From Campylobacter sp. VBCF_01 NA2 (GTDB taxonomy: Bacteria; Campylobacterota; Campylobacteria; Campylobacterales; Campylobacteraceae): a stretch of 64,000 nt of DNA. The stretch is from assembly GCF_027797205.1 (NCBI RefSeq), contig NZ_CP115607.1, forward strand, positions 806,001-870,000. The letters are read 5' to 3'. Below are positions 55,805 through 64,000 of this stretch, piece by piece. Below the pieces are notes generated by a model that worked only from the letters and a program-made list of their open reading frames with translations, was not told the DNA's origin and ran no database searches. Within the stretch, counting starts at the first letter, position 1. Each line of letters starts with the position of its first letter. Both the position numbers and the translations under genes were made by a program.

Positions 55805-55849
55805 GTTAAATTTTGCTTTTACAAAGCTAATTTTTTATAAAATCGCGCC

Positions 55850-56731
55850 ATGGAAAATTTAATCGCATTACAAAAAAATTTAAAATTTGTCGGAATCATC
55901 GCCAAAACAGAGGCGGGAATTTTGCCTATTATGGAGGAAATTTCTAAAATTTTGCGCTTGGGGAGCATTGAAATTTTATGCGAAAAAACCTGCGCGCAGT
56001 ATTTTGGCAAAACTGGATTTAGCATAGATGAGATTTTATCTCGCACCAAAGTTTTAATCAGCCTTGGAGGGGACGGCACGCTAATTGGCGTGGCTAGAAG
56101 CGTGCTAAAAAAAGGCGCATATATAATAGGTGTAAATGCTGGCACGCTTGGCTTTTTAACAGACATTAAAAATAGCGAATTTAACGCATTTTGGCGTGAA
56201 TTTATGGCTGGGAAATTTAGGCTAGATAAACTGCCAGTTTTGAGCGTAAGCTTGGAGCGCAAAAACGGCGAGAAACTCGAAATCAGCGCATTTAACGATA
56301 TGGTTATCACGCGCTCTCATATCTCGTCAATGGCGAAAATCGACGCGTTTTTGGACGATACGCATTTTAACACATACTATGGAGACGGCGTCATAATCAG
56401 CTCGCCAGCGGGCTCGACGGCGTATAATATGAGCGCAAATGGCGCGATAATCTACCCGCTTTGCGAAGTTTTCGCTATAACGCCGATTTGCTCTCACAGC
56501 CTGACCCAACGCCCACTAATTTTGCCAAAAAGATACAAACTAGGCTTCAAAAATAGCGGAAATTCCGAGCTTTGCGTAGTCATCGACGGACAAAATTTTT
56601 ACAATATGGACGAATTCAAAAGCGTGGAAGTAAAAATTTCAAAACACAAATCCCAAATAATCCGCGCTAGCTCATACGATTATTTCGCGGTTTTGAAGGA
56701 AAAATTGCGCTGGGGACATGCTGGATGTTAG
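55850..56731 (+). CDS. nadK: NAD kinase
   Basis: A 293-residue kinase that makes NADP from NAD. Signatures are LISLGGDGTLIGVAR (GGDG at about 75), NAGTLGFLTD and DGVIISSPAGSTAYNMSANG. Full length. Its 3' end overlaps recN by 7 nt, so the pair is co-translated, as in many bacteria where nadK and recN are neighbours. Confidence 0.94.
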   Translation: MENLIALQKNLKFVGIIAKTEAGILPIMEEISKILRLGSIEILCEKTCAQYFGKTGFSIDEILSRTKVLISLGGDGTLIGVARSVLKKGAYIIGVNAGTLGFLTDIKNSEFNAFWREFMAGKFRLDKLPVLSVSLERKNGEKLEISAFNDMVITRSHISSMAKIDAFLDDTHFNTYYGDGVIISSPAGSTAYNMSANGAIIYPLCEVFAITPICSHSLTQRPLILPKRYKLGFKNSGNSELCVVIDGQNFYNMDEFKSVEVKISKHKSQIIRASSYDYFAVLKEKLRWGHAGC

Positions 56732-58245
56732 AGAGAGTGTATATCAAAAATCACCTTAGCTTCAACGAAATCGAGCTAAATTTCGCCCCAGGGCTTAGCG
56801 TATTTACTGGTGTGAGCGGTGCTGGAAAATCTGTGCTAATGAACGCAATTTTGGCTGTGTTTGGGCTAAGGGAAGCAGAAGCAAAGATCATCGAAGCCGA
56901 CATTAGCCACAAATTTGGGCTTGATGAGTTTGGCATAGAAAACGAAACGCCGAATAATTTCCGCATTTTGCGGGATAAATCCGTGCGGTATTTCATAAAC
57001 TCGCAACTAATTTCAAAGAAAAATTTGACCAAAATCGCGGGCGAATATGTGAAATTTCTAGGCGCAAAAAATGCCGATGAAATAAACTCTGCCTCGCTTT
57101 TGGAGTTGCTTGATTTTATGATTTGTAAAAACGATAGCGCTCATGGCGCAAATTTGGCGAATTTTAGGGCTAAATTTAGCGAATTTTTAAGAGTGCAAAA
57201 AGAGCTTAAAAAAATCGAAGAAGAAGAAAATAAAATCGAAGAACTTAAAGAATTTGCCAAATTTGAAATCGAAAAAATCGAGCAAATTTCGCCTAAAATC
57301 GGCGAATACGAAGAGCTTTTAGCAGTCAAAAAAAAGCTTAGCAAAAAGGATAAAATCGAAGAACTTTGGGCGAGAGCTGAGGGGATTTTCGAATTTGAGC
57401 GAAGCGTGATAGAAGCGCTAAATCTAAGTGAAATGGATAGCGCGTTTTTCGAGGATAGCATGAACGAACTGCGCGTAAAAATGGAAAGCTTAAACCTAGA
57501 CGAACTAGGTGAAATCGATATCGAGGCAGTGTTAAACAGACTAGAAGCGCTTTCAGGCCTAAACAAACGCTACGGCGACATTGCCGGCGCGCTTGACACG
57601 CTTGAAAGGCGCAAAATAGAGCTTGCGCACTACGAGCAAATCAGCTTCGAAAAAAGGGATTTAAGCGCGAAATTTGGCGCGCTAAATTTGGAAATTTCAA
57701 ATTTAGCTACTCTTATCAGCGCGAAACGAAAAGCAAGTAAAAACGCGCTAGAAAGCCTGATAAATCGCTATTTGGGCGATTTGTATATGCCTAGCGTGAG
57801 GCTGGAATTTTTAGAGCAGAGCTTGGAAGCAAACGGCAGCGACGAAGTGCGCGTAATGCTAAATAATACCGAATTTAAAAATTTAAGCTCAGGCGAGACA
57901 AACCGCCTGCGCCTCGCCTTCATCGGGGCAAATTTGGAGATTACAAATCAAGGAAGCGGGATTTTAATCTTAGATGAGATTGATTCGAATTTAAGCGGAA
58001 AAGAGGCGATGAGTATTGCAACCGTGCTAGAAAAAATCTCGAAATTTTACCAAATTTTCGCTATCTCGCACCAGCCGCAACTCAGCTCCAAAGCTCACTC
58101 GCACTTTTTAATCACCAAAAATGGCGAAATTTCGAGCGTAAAACTGCTAAATGAAAGCGAAAAAATCACAGAACTAGCCAGAATGATTAGCGGAGAGACG
58201 ATAAGCAAGGAAGCATTAGAATTCGCCAAAAAGCTAAAAAATTAG
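56725..58245 (+). CDS. recN: DNA repair protein RecN
   Basis: A 506-residue SMC-like ATPase for double-strand break repair. Walker A is GVSGAGKSVLMNAI (about residue 31), the central part is a long coiled coil (about 150-360), and the C-terminal lobe has LSSGETNRLRLAF and ILILDEIDSNLSGKEA. Slightly shorter than E. coli RecN (553), mostly in the coiled coil. Confidence 0.94.
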   Translation: MLERVYIKNHLSFNEIELNFAPGLSVFTGVSGAGKSVLMNAILAVFGLREAEAKIIEADISHKFGLDEFGIENETPNNFRILRDKSVRYFINSQLISKKNLTKIAGEYVKFLGAKNADEINSASLLELLDFMICKNDSAHGANLANFRAKFSEFLRVQKELKKIEEEENKIEELKEFAKFEIEKIEQISPKIGEYEELLAVKKKLSKKDKIEELWARAEGIFEFERSVIEALNLSEMDSAFFEDSMNELRVKMESLNLDELGEIDIEAVLNRLEALSGLNKRYGDIAGALDTLERRKIELAHYEQISFEKRDLSAKFGALNLEISNLATLISAKRKASKNALESLINRYLGDLYMPSVRLEFLEQSLEANGSDEVRVMLNNTEFKNLSSGETNRLRLAFIGANLEITNQGSGILILDEIDSNLSGKEAMSIATVLEKISKFYQIFAISHQPQLSSKAHSHFLITKNGEISSVKLLNESEKITELARMISGETISKEALEFAKKLKN

Positions 58246-58355
58246 CTAAATTTAAGCCAAAAATGAAACTAGTTTGGTATATTTAATCTTTGTTTAATTT
58301 TAATTTGGCTATTTTGGCGTAAAATGTTTTGTTTATAAATTTTTAAGTGAGTTTT

Positions 58356-59147
58356 ATGATTATTGATACACATTGCCATTTAGATGATAGTAGCTATTTT
58401 AGCGACCTTGACGCCGTAGTTCAAAGAGCAGGCGAGCACGATGTCGGCACTATCGTCATCCCTGGTGCTAGTATGTCGGATTTAGCGCGCGCTAGGGAGA
58501 TTTCTCACACTTATGCAAATGTATTCTTCGCTGTGGGCGTGCATCCTTATGAAATAGATGAATTTGACATTAATACGCTAAAAGAGTTCGCAAACGACTC
58601 AAAATGCGTGGGTGTGGGCGAGTGCGGTTTGGATTATTATCGCTTAAATGGCCTTAGCGACGAGGAAAAATCTAGCGAAAAAGCACGCCAAAAAGAGATT
58701 TTTTTGGCACAAATTGAGCTTGCCAAAGAGCTAAATTTACCACTAATCGTGCATATTAGAGATGCAAACGAAGATGCTTATCGAATTTTAAAAACTCACG
58801 CAAATGGGCTAAATGGCGGTGTTTTGCACTGCTACAATGCAAGCCCACTACTCGCAAATTTAAGCGAATTTGGATTTTATTTTGGAATCGGCGGTGTTTT
58901 GACATTTAAAAACGCAAAAAATTTAGTCGAAATTTTACCAAAACTTCCACTTGATAAAATCGTCGTCGAAACAGACGCGCCATATCTTACTCCGCACCCT
59001 CACAGAGGCGAGCGCAACGAGCCAGCCTTCACGAGCCTTGTCGTAGATAAGATAGCCGAAATTTTGGATAAAGATGTAGAATTGATTAAAAGTATCACTA
59101 CGCAAAATGCTTACAGACTTTTTGCAAATCAAATTAAAGGAGATTAA
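58356..59147 (+). CDS. TatD-family metal-dependent deoxyribonuclease
   Basis: A 263-residue TIM-barrel hydrolase starting MIIDTHCHLDD, with GVHPYEID, GECGLDYYR, HIRDANEDA and ETDAPYLTPHPHRG metal ligands. The ATG at 58356 is preferred over a GTG three codons upstream (AAGTGAG precedes it). It overlaps the transglycosylase start (TAATG). The DNA or RNA substrate is inferred from the family only. Confidence 0.9.
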   Translation: MIIDTHCHLDDSSYFSDLDAVVQRAGEHDVGTIVIPGASMSDLARAREISHTYANVFFAVGVHPYEIDEFDINTLKEFANDSKCVGVGECGLDYYRLNGLSDEEKSSEKARQKEIFLAQIELAKELNLPLIVHIRDANEDAYRILKTHANGLNGGVLHCYNASPLLANLSEFGFYFGIGGVLTFKNAKNLVEILPKLPLDKIVVETDAPYLTPHPHRGERNEPAFTSLVVDKIAEILDKDVELIKSITTQNAYRLFANQIKGD

Positions 59148-60199
59148 TGAGAGTCATTAAAATCATTTTTTTGATGCTAATTTTCGCAGGTTTTGCGCAC
59201 GCTAGCCAGTCAAAAATTTCACGGGTAAATCACGACTACATTATGAACGAATTTGGCATAGAAAACAACCTTTCAAGCCAAAAAGTCGTCGCTGACATTT
59301 ACCGCTCTATCGATTCTTCGGATAAAAAATTATTCAAAGACATCATCACTTCACAAGCTCACAATGCCTTTTTGGTAAAAACCGAAATCGAAAGCATTGA
59401 AGCGCCTGAGTTTTTGCTCTACCTTGCTATGGTAGAATCTCACCTCAAAAACACCGTTACTTCGCACGCCAAAGCAGGCGGTATGTGGCAACTCATGCCC
59501 ACAACTGCCAAAAATTTCGGCCTGCGCATAGATACGCATGTAGATGAGCGTAGAGATCCCGCAGCCTCGACGGACGCTGCGTTTTCGTATATTTTGCATT
59601 TAAGACAAAATTTCGGCAAATGGTACACTGCTCTCATGGCATATAATTGTGGCGAAGGCTGTATGAACAGAGCCATAAAAGCGGCTGGAAACGATGATTT
59701 AGGCACCCTACTTTCTAGCAATGCAGTGCCAAAAGAGACCAAAAATTTCATCAAACGCATTATCAAATTCGCCTACATCGCCCAAAGCGATAGTATGCAA
59801 AAGGTGCTAAGATTTGAAAACGAGCCATGGGCGTTAAAACGCATTGCCGTAGCCCCAGGCACGAAGCTAAGCGCAATCGCCAAACAAATCGGCATTTCGC
59901 AAACCCAAATGAATAGCTACAATGCACACATTACAAACGGCGTATCGCCTAGCAACGGCAAGTATTTTTTCTATATCCCAGAGAGCAAATATACAGAATT
60001 TGTCCTAAGTAGAGGCGATTTTCAGGCGTATGAACCAAACCTTATCAAAAATCGTCCAAAGCTAAGTTTTGCGAAATTTAAGCCTCAGCATGAGCATATG
60101 ATCAAGATCGAACAGATCGAAAAAACCACTCCGACATTTGCCTCTAAAACTGACGAAAAAATCCGCACAGTCGCAATGGCGTTTGATCTCAAATTTTAA
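59147..60199 (+). CDS. Lytic transglycosylase (MltD-like, SLT domain)
   Basis: A 350-residue exported cell-wall enzyme: signal peptide MRVIKIIFLMLIFAGFAHA, then an SLT domain with the catalytic Glu in LAMVESHL, AKAGGMWQLMPTTAKNFGL and MAYNCGEG. A LysM-like segment, GTKLSAIAKQIGISQTQMN, lies at about 250. It cuts glycan strands. It is followed by rlpA, another glycan-cutting protein. Confidence 0.9.
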   Translation: MRVIKIIFLMLIFAGFAHASQSKISRVNHDYIMNEFGIENNLSSQKVVADIYRSIDSSDKKLFKDIITSQAHNAFLVKTEIESIEAPEFLLYLAMVESHLKNTVTSHAKAGGMWQLMPTTAKNFGLRIDTHVDERRDPAASTDAAFSYILHLRQNFGKWYTALMAYNCGEGCMNRAIKAAGNDDLGTLLSSNAVPKETKNFIKRIIKFAYIAQSDSMQKVLRFENEPWALKRIAVAPGTKLSAIAKQIGISQTQMNSYNAHITNGVSPSNGKYFFYIPESKYTEFVLSRGDFQAYEPNLIKNRPKLSFAKFKPQHEHMIKIEQIEKTTPTFASKTDEKIRTVAMAFDLKF

Positions 60200-60213
60200 A
60201 TTCGGAGTAAATT

Positions 60214-60972
60214 TTGCATTTTAAAAAATCAATAATTTTTAGCGCGCTTGTCGCGCTAATTTTTGCTGGGTGTTTTTCATCACACAGAAATTATCCGTCA
60301 TCTAGTTCAGGCTCAAAAGCCCCTAAAATCGGCAAAAACTCGCCTGCAACCATGCGCCCTTACAAGATAAATGGCAAAACCTACTATCCCGAGCAGGTTA
60401 GTATCGGCGATACACAAAGTGGTATTGCTAGCTGGTATGGACCGGGCTTTAACGGCAAAAAGACAAGCAATGGCGAGATTTACGATATGAACGCCATGAC
60501 CGCCGCGCACAAAACCTACCCAATGAACACCATGGTCAAGGTCACCAACCGCGACACTGGCGCAAGCACGACCGTGCGCATAAACGACCGCGGGCCATTT
60601 GTGAGCGGGCGCGTAATCGACCTTAGCAAAAGCGCAGCTAATAAAGTCGGCGTCTTCGCCAAAGGCACAGCTCCTGTGAAGCTCGAAGTCGTGGGATTTT
60701 ATGGTCAAACTATCAAAAAAGGCGCGCCAAATGCGACAATCGTGGGCGGAAATTTTATGGTGCAAATCGGAGCGTTTAGAAACCAAGCTGGCGCAGCACG
60801 CTTCACGCGAGAAAATGATGCTCTGCACGGATATCCTAGCGTAATGCGCGAGTTCGACCTAGACGGCGCGCCGATTTATAGGGTATTTTTAAGCGGATTT
60901 AAAAGCGAGAGCGAGGCGCGCGATTTCATCGCCAGTGGCTCACTTCAAAACGCATTTTTTGTGCGTGAATAA
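60214..60972 (+). CDS. rlpA: RlpA-like septal lipoprotein with SPOR domain
   Basis: A 252-residue lipoprotein: lipobox FAGC at about residue 19, a double-psi barrel (GIASWYGPGFNGKKTSNGE, then RINDRGPFVSGRVIDLS), and a C-terminal SPOR domain (FMVQIGAFRNQAGAARF). RlpA cuts naked glycans at the septum. The start is TTG at 60214 behind GGAG. It lies directly after the SLT transglycosylase. Confidence 0.92.
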   Translation: MHFKKSIIFSALVALIFAGCFSSHRNYPSSSSGSKAPKIGKNSPATMRPYKINGKTYYPEQVSIGDTQSGIASWYGPGFNGKKTSNGEIYDMNAMTAAHKTYPMNTMVKVTNRDTGASTTVRINDRGPFVSGRVIDLSKSAANKVGVFAKGTAPVKLEVVGFYGQTIKKGAPNATIVGGNFMVQIGAFRNQAGAARFTRENDALHGYPSVMREFDLDGAPIYRVFLSGFKSESEARDFIASGSLQNAFFVRE

Positions 60973-60983
60973 AATTTATGGCT

Positions 60984-61011
60984 AAATTTAGGCGAAATTT
61001 CGCCTAAATTT
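60984..61011. terminator. Perfect palindrome after rlpA
   Basis: A 28-nt perfect palindrome (AAATTTAGGCGAAA and its complement) starts 12 nt after the rlpA stop, between convergent genes. It can form a hairpin in either transcript, but no clear T-run follows. Confidence 0.5.
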
Positions 61012-61064
61012 GGTTAAATTTATCCAAATTTTTGATTTCATTTTTTCACACGCTAACGCAACTT

Positions 61065-61119
61065 CAAAACACTGCCCCGAAAACAATCTATAAATTTAAA
61101 ATTTCGGCACAGTGTTTTG
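61065..61119. repeat. Imperfect inverted repeat between rlpA and the MFS gene
   Basis: CAAAACACTG and CAGTGTTTTG are exact complements 35 nt apart, with further partial pairing inside (CGAAA/TTTCG). No gene lies inside. It is possibly a stop for the minus-strand transporter gene. Confidence 0.5.
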
Positions 61120-61153
61120 GCAAAATTTCATAAAATTTTAAAATTCTGCGAAT

Positions 61154-62392
61154 TTAGCTAAATTTGCGCTTTAAATTTTTAGTGAATTTTTTATTCGCGC
61201 ACAGATATACGCCGTATCCTAGGAAAATGCAAATCGCCATTACCACAGCTAGCGAAAATGGGTGATTTGCACCGGCAGCTCCCACGATTGCGGCGATTAG
61301 TCCAGCTACCGCCATTTGCACCGCGCCTAGCACGGCTGAGGCAGAGCCTGATTTGCCCTTAAAGCGCGCCATGGCAAGCACCACGGCATTTGGGATTATG
61401 AGCCCCTTCATACCCAGCGTGAAAAAAAGGCAAACCTCAAATGCCCAAAATCCAAGCCCCAAAAGCCCGCACCCAAGCAAGCACAAAGCCCCCACAATCA
61501 TTGCTAAAAAGGCAAATTGCAAAATCACAAAAGGCGAGATTTTTTGCACGATTTTGGCATTTATCGCCGAAAAAATCGTCATCGACAGCGCATTTACGCC
61601 AAAAATCAGCCCAAATTCCTTGCTACTTAGCCCAAAATGCTCCTTAAAAACAAACGCAGAGCCCGTGATATAGGCAAACATCGCAGCCATTGTAAGCGCA
61701 GACGAAAGCGTAAAAATGAAAAATTTGCGATTTTGTAAAATTCTAGCGTAGTTTATAAAAACGGGCTTGAAGCCCAGTTTTAGGCTCTTGTCGATAATCG
61801 CGCTCTCCCTAAGCCCTAAAAATATCATACAAAATAAAATTATTCCAAGCACAAAAAGCGTGCCAAATATTACTCTCCACCCGCCAAAATCTAGTATAAA
61901 TGCCCCAAATGTGGGCGCTAGCATAGGCGCTATGGAGCCTACTATCATCATCAGCGCCAAAACCGACGCGCCCTGAGCGGTGTCAAATTTATCATTTATC
62001 ACAGCGCGCGCAATCACCACGCCAGCGCACCCGCCAAGGGCTTGAACAAATCTAAAAAATATAAAAGCGTAGATATTTTGGGTATTAGCGCATAAAATAC
62101 TCGCCACGATAAATAGCGCAACGCCCGCTAGCAGGGGTTTTCTGCGACCATAAATGTCGCTTAGTGGGCCATAGATTAGCTGACCTAGCGCAAATGCCAC
62201 AAAAAACGCGCTGATTGAGAGCTGAGTGTAAAATTCACTCGTCTCAAAGCTGGTTTGGACATTTTTGAGCGCTGGCAGATACATATCCGTCGAAAGTGGC
62301 GCCACAGCCGACATATAGGCTAAAACTATGATTAAATATGGTTTTGCGATTTTGGGTGAATTTAAAAATTCGCCGATTTTTTCAAACATCAA
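61154..62392 (-). CDS. Bcr/CflA-type MFS exporter
   Basis: A 412-residue, 12-segment major facilitator of the drug-resistance group. Features are STDMYLPALKNVQ in segment 1, GPLSDIYGRRKPLLAG (motif A) and RFVQALGGCAGVVIARAV (motif B/C region), all typical of Bcr/CflA. Substrates of relatives include bicyclomycin and sulfonamides. It is 36 nt from dnaB in the same direction. Confidence 0.9.
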   Translation of the reverse strand: MMFEKIGEFLNSPKIAKPYLIIVLAYMSAVAPLSTDMYLPALKNVQTSFETSEFYTQLSISAFFVAFALGQLIYGPLSDIYGRRKPLLAGVALFIVASILCANTQNIYAFIFFRFVQALGGCAGVVIARAVINDKFDTAQGASVLALMMIVGSIAPMLAPTFGAFILDFGGWRVIFGTLFVLGIILFCMIFLGLRESAIIDKSLKLGFKPVFINYARILQNRKFFIFTLSSALTMAAMFAYITGSAFVFKEHFGLSSKEFGLIFGVNALSMTIFSAINAKIVQKISPFVILQFAFLAMIVGALCLLGCGLLGLGFWAFEVCLFFTLGMKGLIIPNAVVLAMARFKGKSGSASAVLGAVQMAVAGLIAAIVGAAGANHPFSLAVVMAICIFLGYGVYLCANKKFTKNLKRKFS

Positions 62393-62428
62393 ATTCCTTA
62401 AATTTCAAAATTTAGCTAAATTTTGCCC

Positions 62429-64000
62429 CTAAATATCCACAGGGTTTTCGTCGTTTTCGCTCGCATTTTCATCGCCAAAAAGCTCTTCGCCTTGACTTTG
62501 ATTTTGCGTATATGCGCCCTGTTTTAGGACATTTGCCATATTTGTATCAGGGATTGCGAAGCTTTCGATATCTACGCTTTGGCTTGGCACATCTACGCTT
62601 TGCATAATCTCATCTGCCCCAGTTTCGATAAATTCCCCGCTTTCGCTTTCTTGCGCAAAATTTGACGCACTATCTCCCACGCCCTGAGGCGCAAAATTTG
62701 GCGCAAATTCGGGCGCAGTATTTGGCGCACCTGCCCCATTTTCTAGCGAAATTTCGCCCACCATTGGCATTGCTTCGGCAAAATCTGGCGTCATATCAGG
62801 CGTCATTTCAAACTCGCTACTCTCCATTGGCGCACCACCGAAGCTCACCAAATCCACAAAACGCGTATAAGGCCCCTGAAATGCGACCTCTATCGTGCGC
62901 CCTGCTTCGCCTGAGCGGTTTTTACCAATGATGATTTCAGCCTTTTCTTCTAGCTCATTTCGCTTAAATTCCTCGATCTCGCTCGGATCTTTGCCTGCCA
63001 TTTCCAGCGCAGCTCTTTTCTCACGATACGCCCTTTCTTTATAGACCTCATCGCGATAAACAAAAAGTATAATATCCGCGTCCTGCTCGATCGCCCCACT
63101 CTCGCGCAAATCCGCCATTTGCGGGCGTTTATCCGATCTAAGCTCCACGCCACGATTGAGCTGAGAAAGCGCGATAATCGGTATGTTTAGCTCGCGCGCA
63201 AGTAGCTTTAATCCGCGCGAAATTTCGGCGATTTGCAAATGCCTTTCGCTAAAATTGCTCGTGCTAGTCATCAAACCTATATAATCCACCACGCAAAGCT
63301 CGATATTTTCGTGCGCGGCTTTGAGTTTGCGCATTTGGGTGCGCACCTGCTGGATATTGACATGACCGCTATCATAGACGAAAAGTGGCAAATCCATCAT
63401 ACGCTCACACTCGGCATTAAACCTGCTCCAATCATCATCGCTTAGCGTCGCGCTTAAAATCGAATTTAGTGGCACAGAGCTTCCGATACTTAGCATTCTA
63501 TACATAATCTGCACGGCTGGCATTTCCAGCGAGAAAAACACCACGCCCTTGCCCTTTTCGAGCGTTTTTAGCATGGAGTTTAGCACGAAGGCTGTCTTTC
63601 CCATACCTGGGCGCGCAGCGATGATGATAAGCTCGCCTGGTTTGTAGCCTTTGGTAAATTTATTAAGGTATGTAAAGCCCGTGTCAAGCCCCACTAGCTC
63701 AGAGCCTGCTTGTTCTTTTTGTTTGCGTAGCTCGCTGACGACTTCGGTGATGATTTCGGGGCTGGTTTTGACCCCGCCGTGCTTTTCCTCGTCGATTAGT
63801 TTGTAGATTTCTGCGCTGATTTTATCGGCGGCTTCTTTGGCTTTTTGGGTTTCATTTACGATAGTAGGCGTCCTGTGCGCGATAGAATTTAGCCCGCGTT
63901 TGATAGATTTTTCTTTTAGTTCGTTTGCGTATTTTCGCGCGTCGATTAGTCCGCTCGTGGCTAAAATTTCGGCGAAAATTTGCTCGTTATACCTGCCTTC
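62429..64000 (-). CDS. dnaB: Replicative DNA helicase DnaB, C-terminal part with long tail (cut by window edge)
   Basis: The frame runs unbroken from the right edge of the window. It begins EGRYNEQIFAEILATSGLID (N-terminal domain), then the linker and the RecA-like core with Walker A ARPGMGKTAF, FSLEMPAVQIMYRM and QLNRGVELR. After FVDLV the normal end of DnaB is exceeded by about 138 residues (62432-62845). This extra part is low in complexity, rich in Asp, Glu, Ala, Pro and Ser with FAP repeats. The first N-terminal residues are outside the window. Confidence 0.94.
   Translation of the reverse strand, partial: EGRYNEQIFAEILATSGLIDARKYANELKEKSIKRGLNSIAHRTPTIVNETQKAKEAADKISAEIYKLIDEEKHGGVKTSPEIITEVVSELRKQKEQAGSELVGLDTGFTYLNKFTKGYKPGELIIIAARPGMGKTAFVLNSMLKTLEKGKGVVFFSLEMPAVQIMYRMLSIGSSVPLNSILSATLSDDDWSRFNAECERMMDLPLFVYDSGHVNIQQVRTQMRKLKAAHENIELCVVDYIGLMTSTSNFSERHLQIAEISRGLKLLARELNIPIIALSQLNRGVELRSDKRPQMADLRESGAIEQDADIILFVYRDEVYKERAYREKRAALEMAGKDPSEIEEFKRNELEEKAEIIIGKNRSGEAGRTIEVAFQGPYTRFVDLVSFGGAPMESSEFEMTPDMTPDFAEAMPMVGEISLENGAGAPNTAPEFAPNFAPQGVGDSASNFAQESESGEFIETGADEIMQSVDVPSQSVDIESFAIPDTNMANVLKQGAYTQNQSQGEELFGDENASENDENPVDI

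Noticed and set aside
62429-64000. Intein in DnaB
   Set aside because: The helicase motifs are contiguous, with no Cys/Ser start or HN-C end of an intein. The extra part is a tail.
1-64000. Prophage or integrated element with integrase
   Set aside because: No integrase, transposase, phage structural gene or attachment repeat was recognised in the window.

Overview
This window reads as chromosomal DNA of a Campylobacter-type organism (Campylobacterota). The evidence is the gene families and their neighbourhoods: hisS-tmk-coaD-ubiX, moeA-murA, ddl-ruvA, secA beside lolA, lepB-folD, and the futalosine menaquinone gene mqnC. Short overlapping operons, TATAAT-type -10 boxes without an obvious -35, frequent TTG starts and a dense background of AAATTT words fit the same group. 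I cannot name the species. Most of the window is core housekeeping sequence. The accessory signal sits at about 6.6-8.2 kb, 18.8-19.5 kb, 42.0-43.9 kb and 45.5-51.6 kb.

Layout. 1-4.7 kb (minus): hisS (cut by the window edge), tmk, coaD, ubiX, tRNA-Gly(GCC), moeA, murA. 4.8-6.6 kb (plus): an NlpC/P60 lipoprotein, a rhomboid protease and a SixA-like phosphatase. 6.7-7.7 kb: two paralogous proteins of unknown function, then a repeat-rich gap. 8.2-14.2 kb (minus): alpha/beta hydrolase, a lone Phd-type antitoxin, ddl, ruvA and a lipid-transport operon (lipoprotein, MCE protein, ATPase, permease). 14.2-18.8 kb (plus): murJ, cysS and an MsbA-type exporter. 19.5-22.0 kb: two MFS transporters bounded by dispersed GTCATTGCGAG-type repeats. 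22.2-27.7 kb (plus): SPFH and NfeD pair, mqnC, an M16-family protein lacking the zinc motif, recG. 27.9-35.1 kb (minus): amino-acid-binding protein, then a compact run ychF-pepA-dedA-apt-(coiled coil)-rpiB-lepB-folD. 35.3-39.4 kb (minus): small lipoprotein, LolC/E-type permease, secA. 39.5-41.9 kb (plus): lolA, LMW phosphatase, FxsA, hemC. 42.0-43.9 kb: a 46-residue membrane protein, a cluster of three tRNA-like RNA structures on the minus strand, and a divergent tandem-GNAT protein. 43.9-53.4 kb (minus): rarA, a DUF1328 protein, a 1905-residue autotransporter with a possible poly-G phase switch upstream, an OB-fold protein, a Sua5-like protein, ppa and a small lipoprotein. 53.4-64 kb: adk, aspS, then nadK, recN, tatD, a lytic transglycosylase and rlpA on plus, then a Bcr-type MFS exporter and dnaB (cut by the window edge) on minus.

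Many genes serve envelope building: murA, ddl, murJ, rlpA, the transglycosylase, the NlpC/P60 protein, LolA with a LolC/E-type permease, SecA, LepB, an Mla-like system and an MsbA-like flippase.

Two places look most worth following. First, the RNA cluster at 42304-42643 contains a T-arm that matches the window's tRNA-Gly T-arm at 16 of 17 positions, yet none of its units folds as a normal tRNA. Second, a G9 tract lies in a short leader reading frame upstream of the autotransporter. Losing one G would extend that frame exactly onto the autotransporter start codon.
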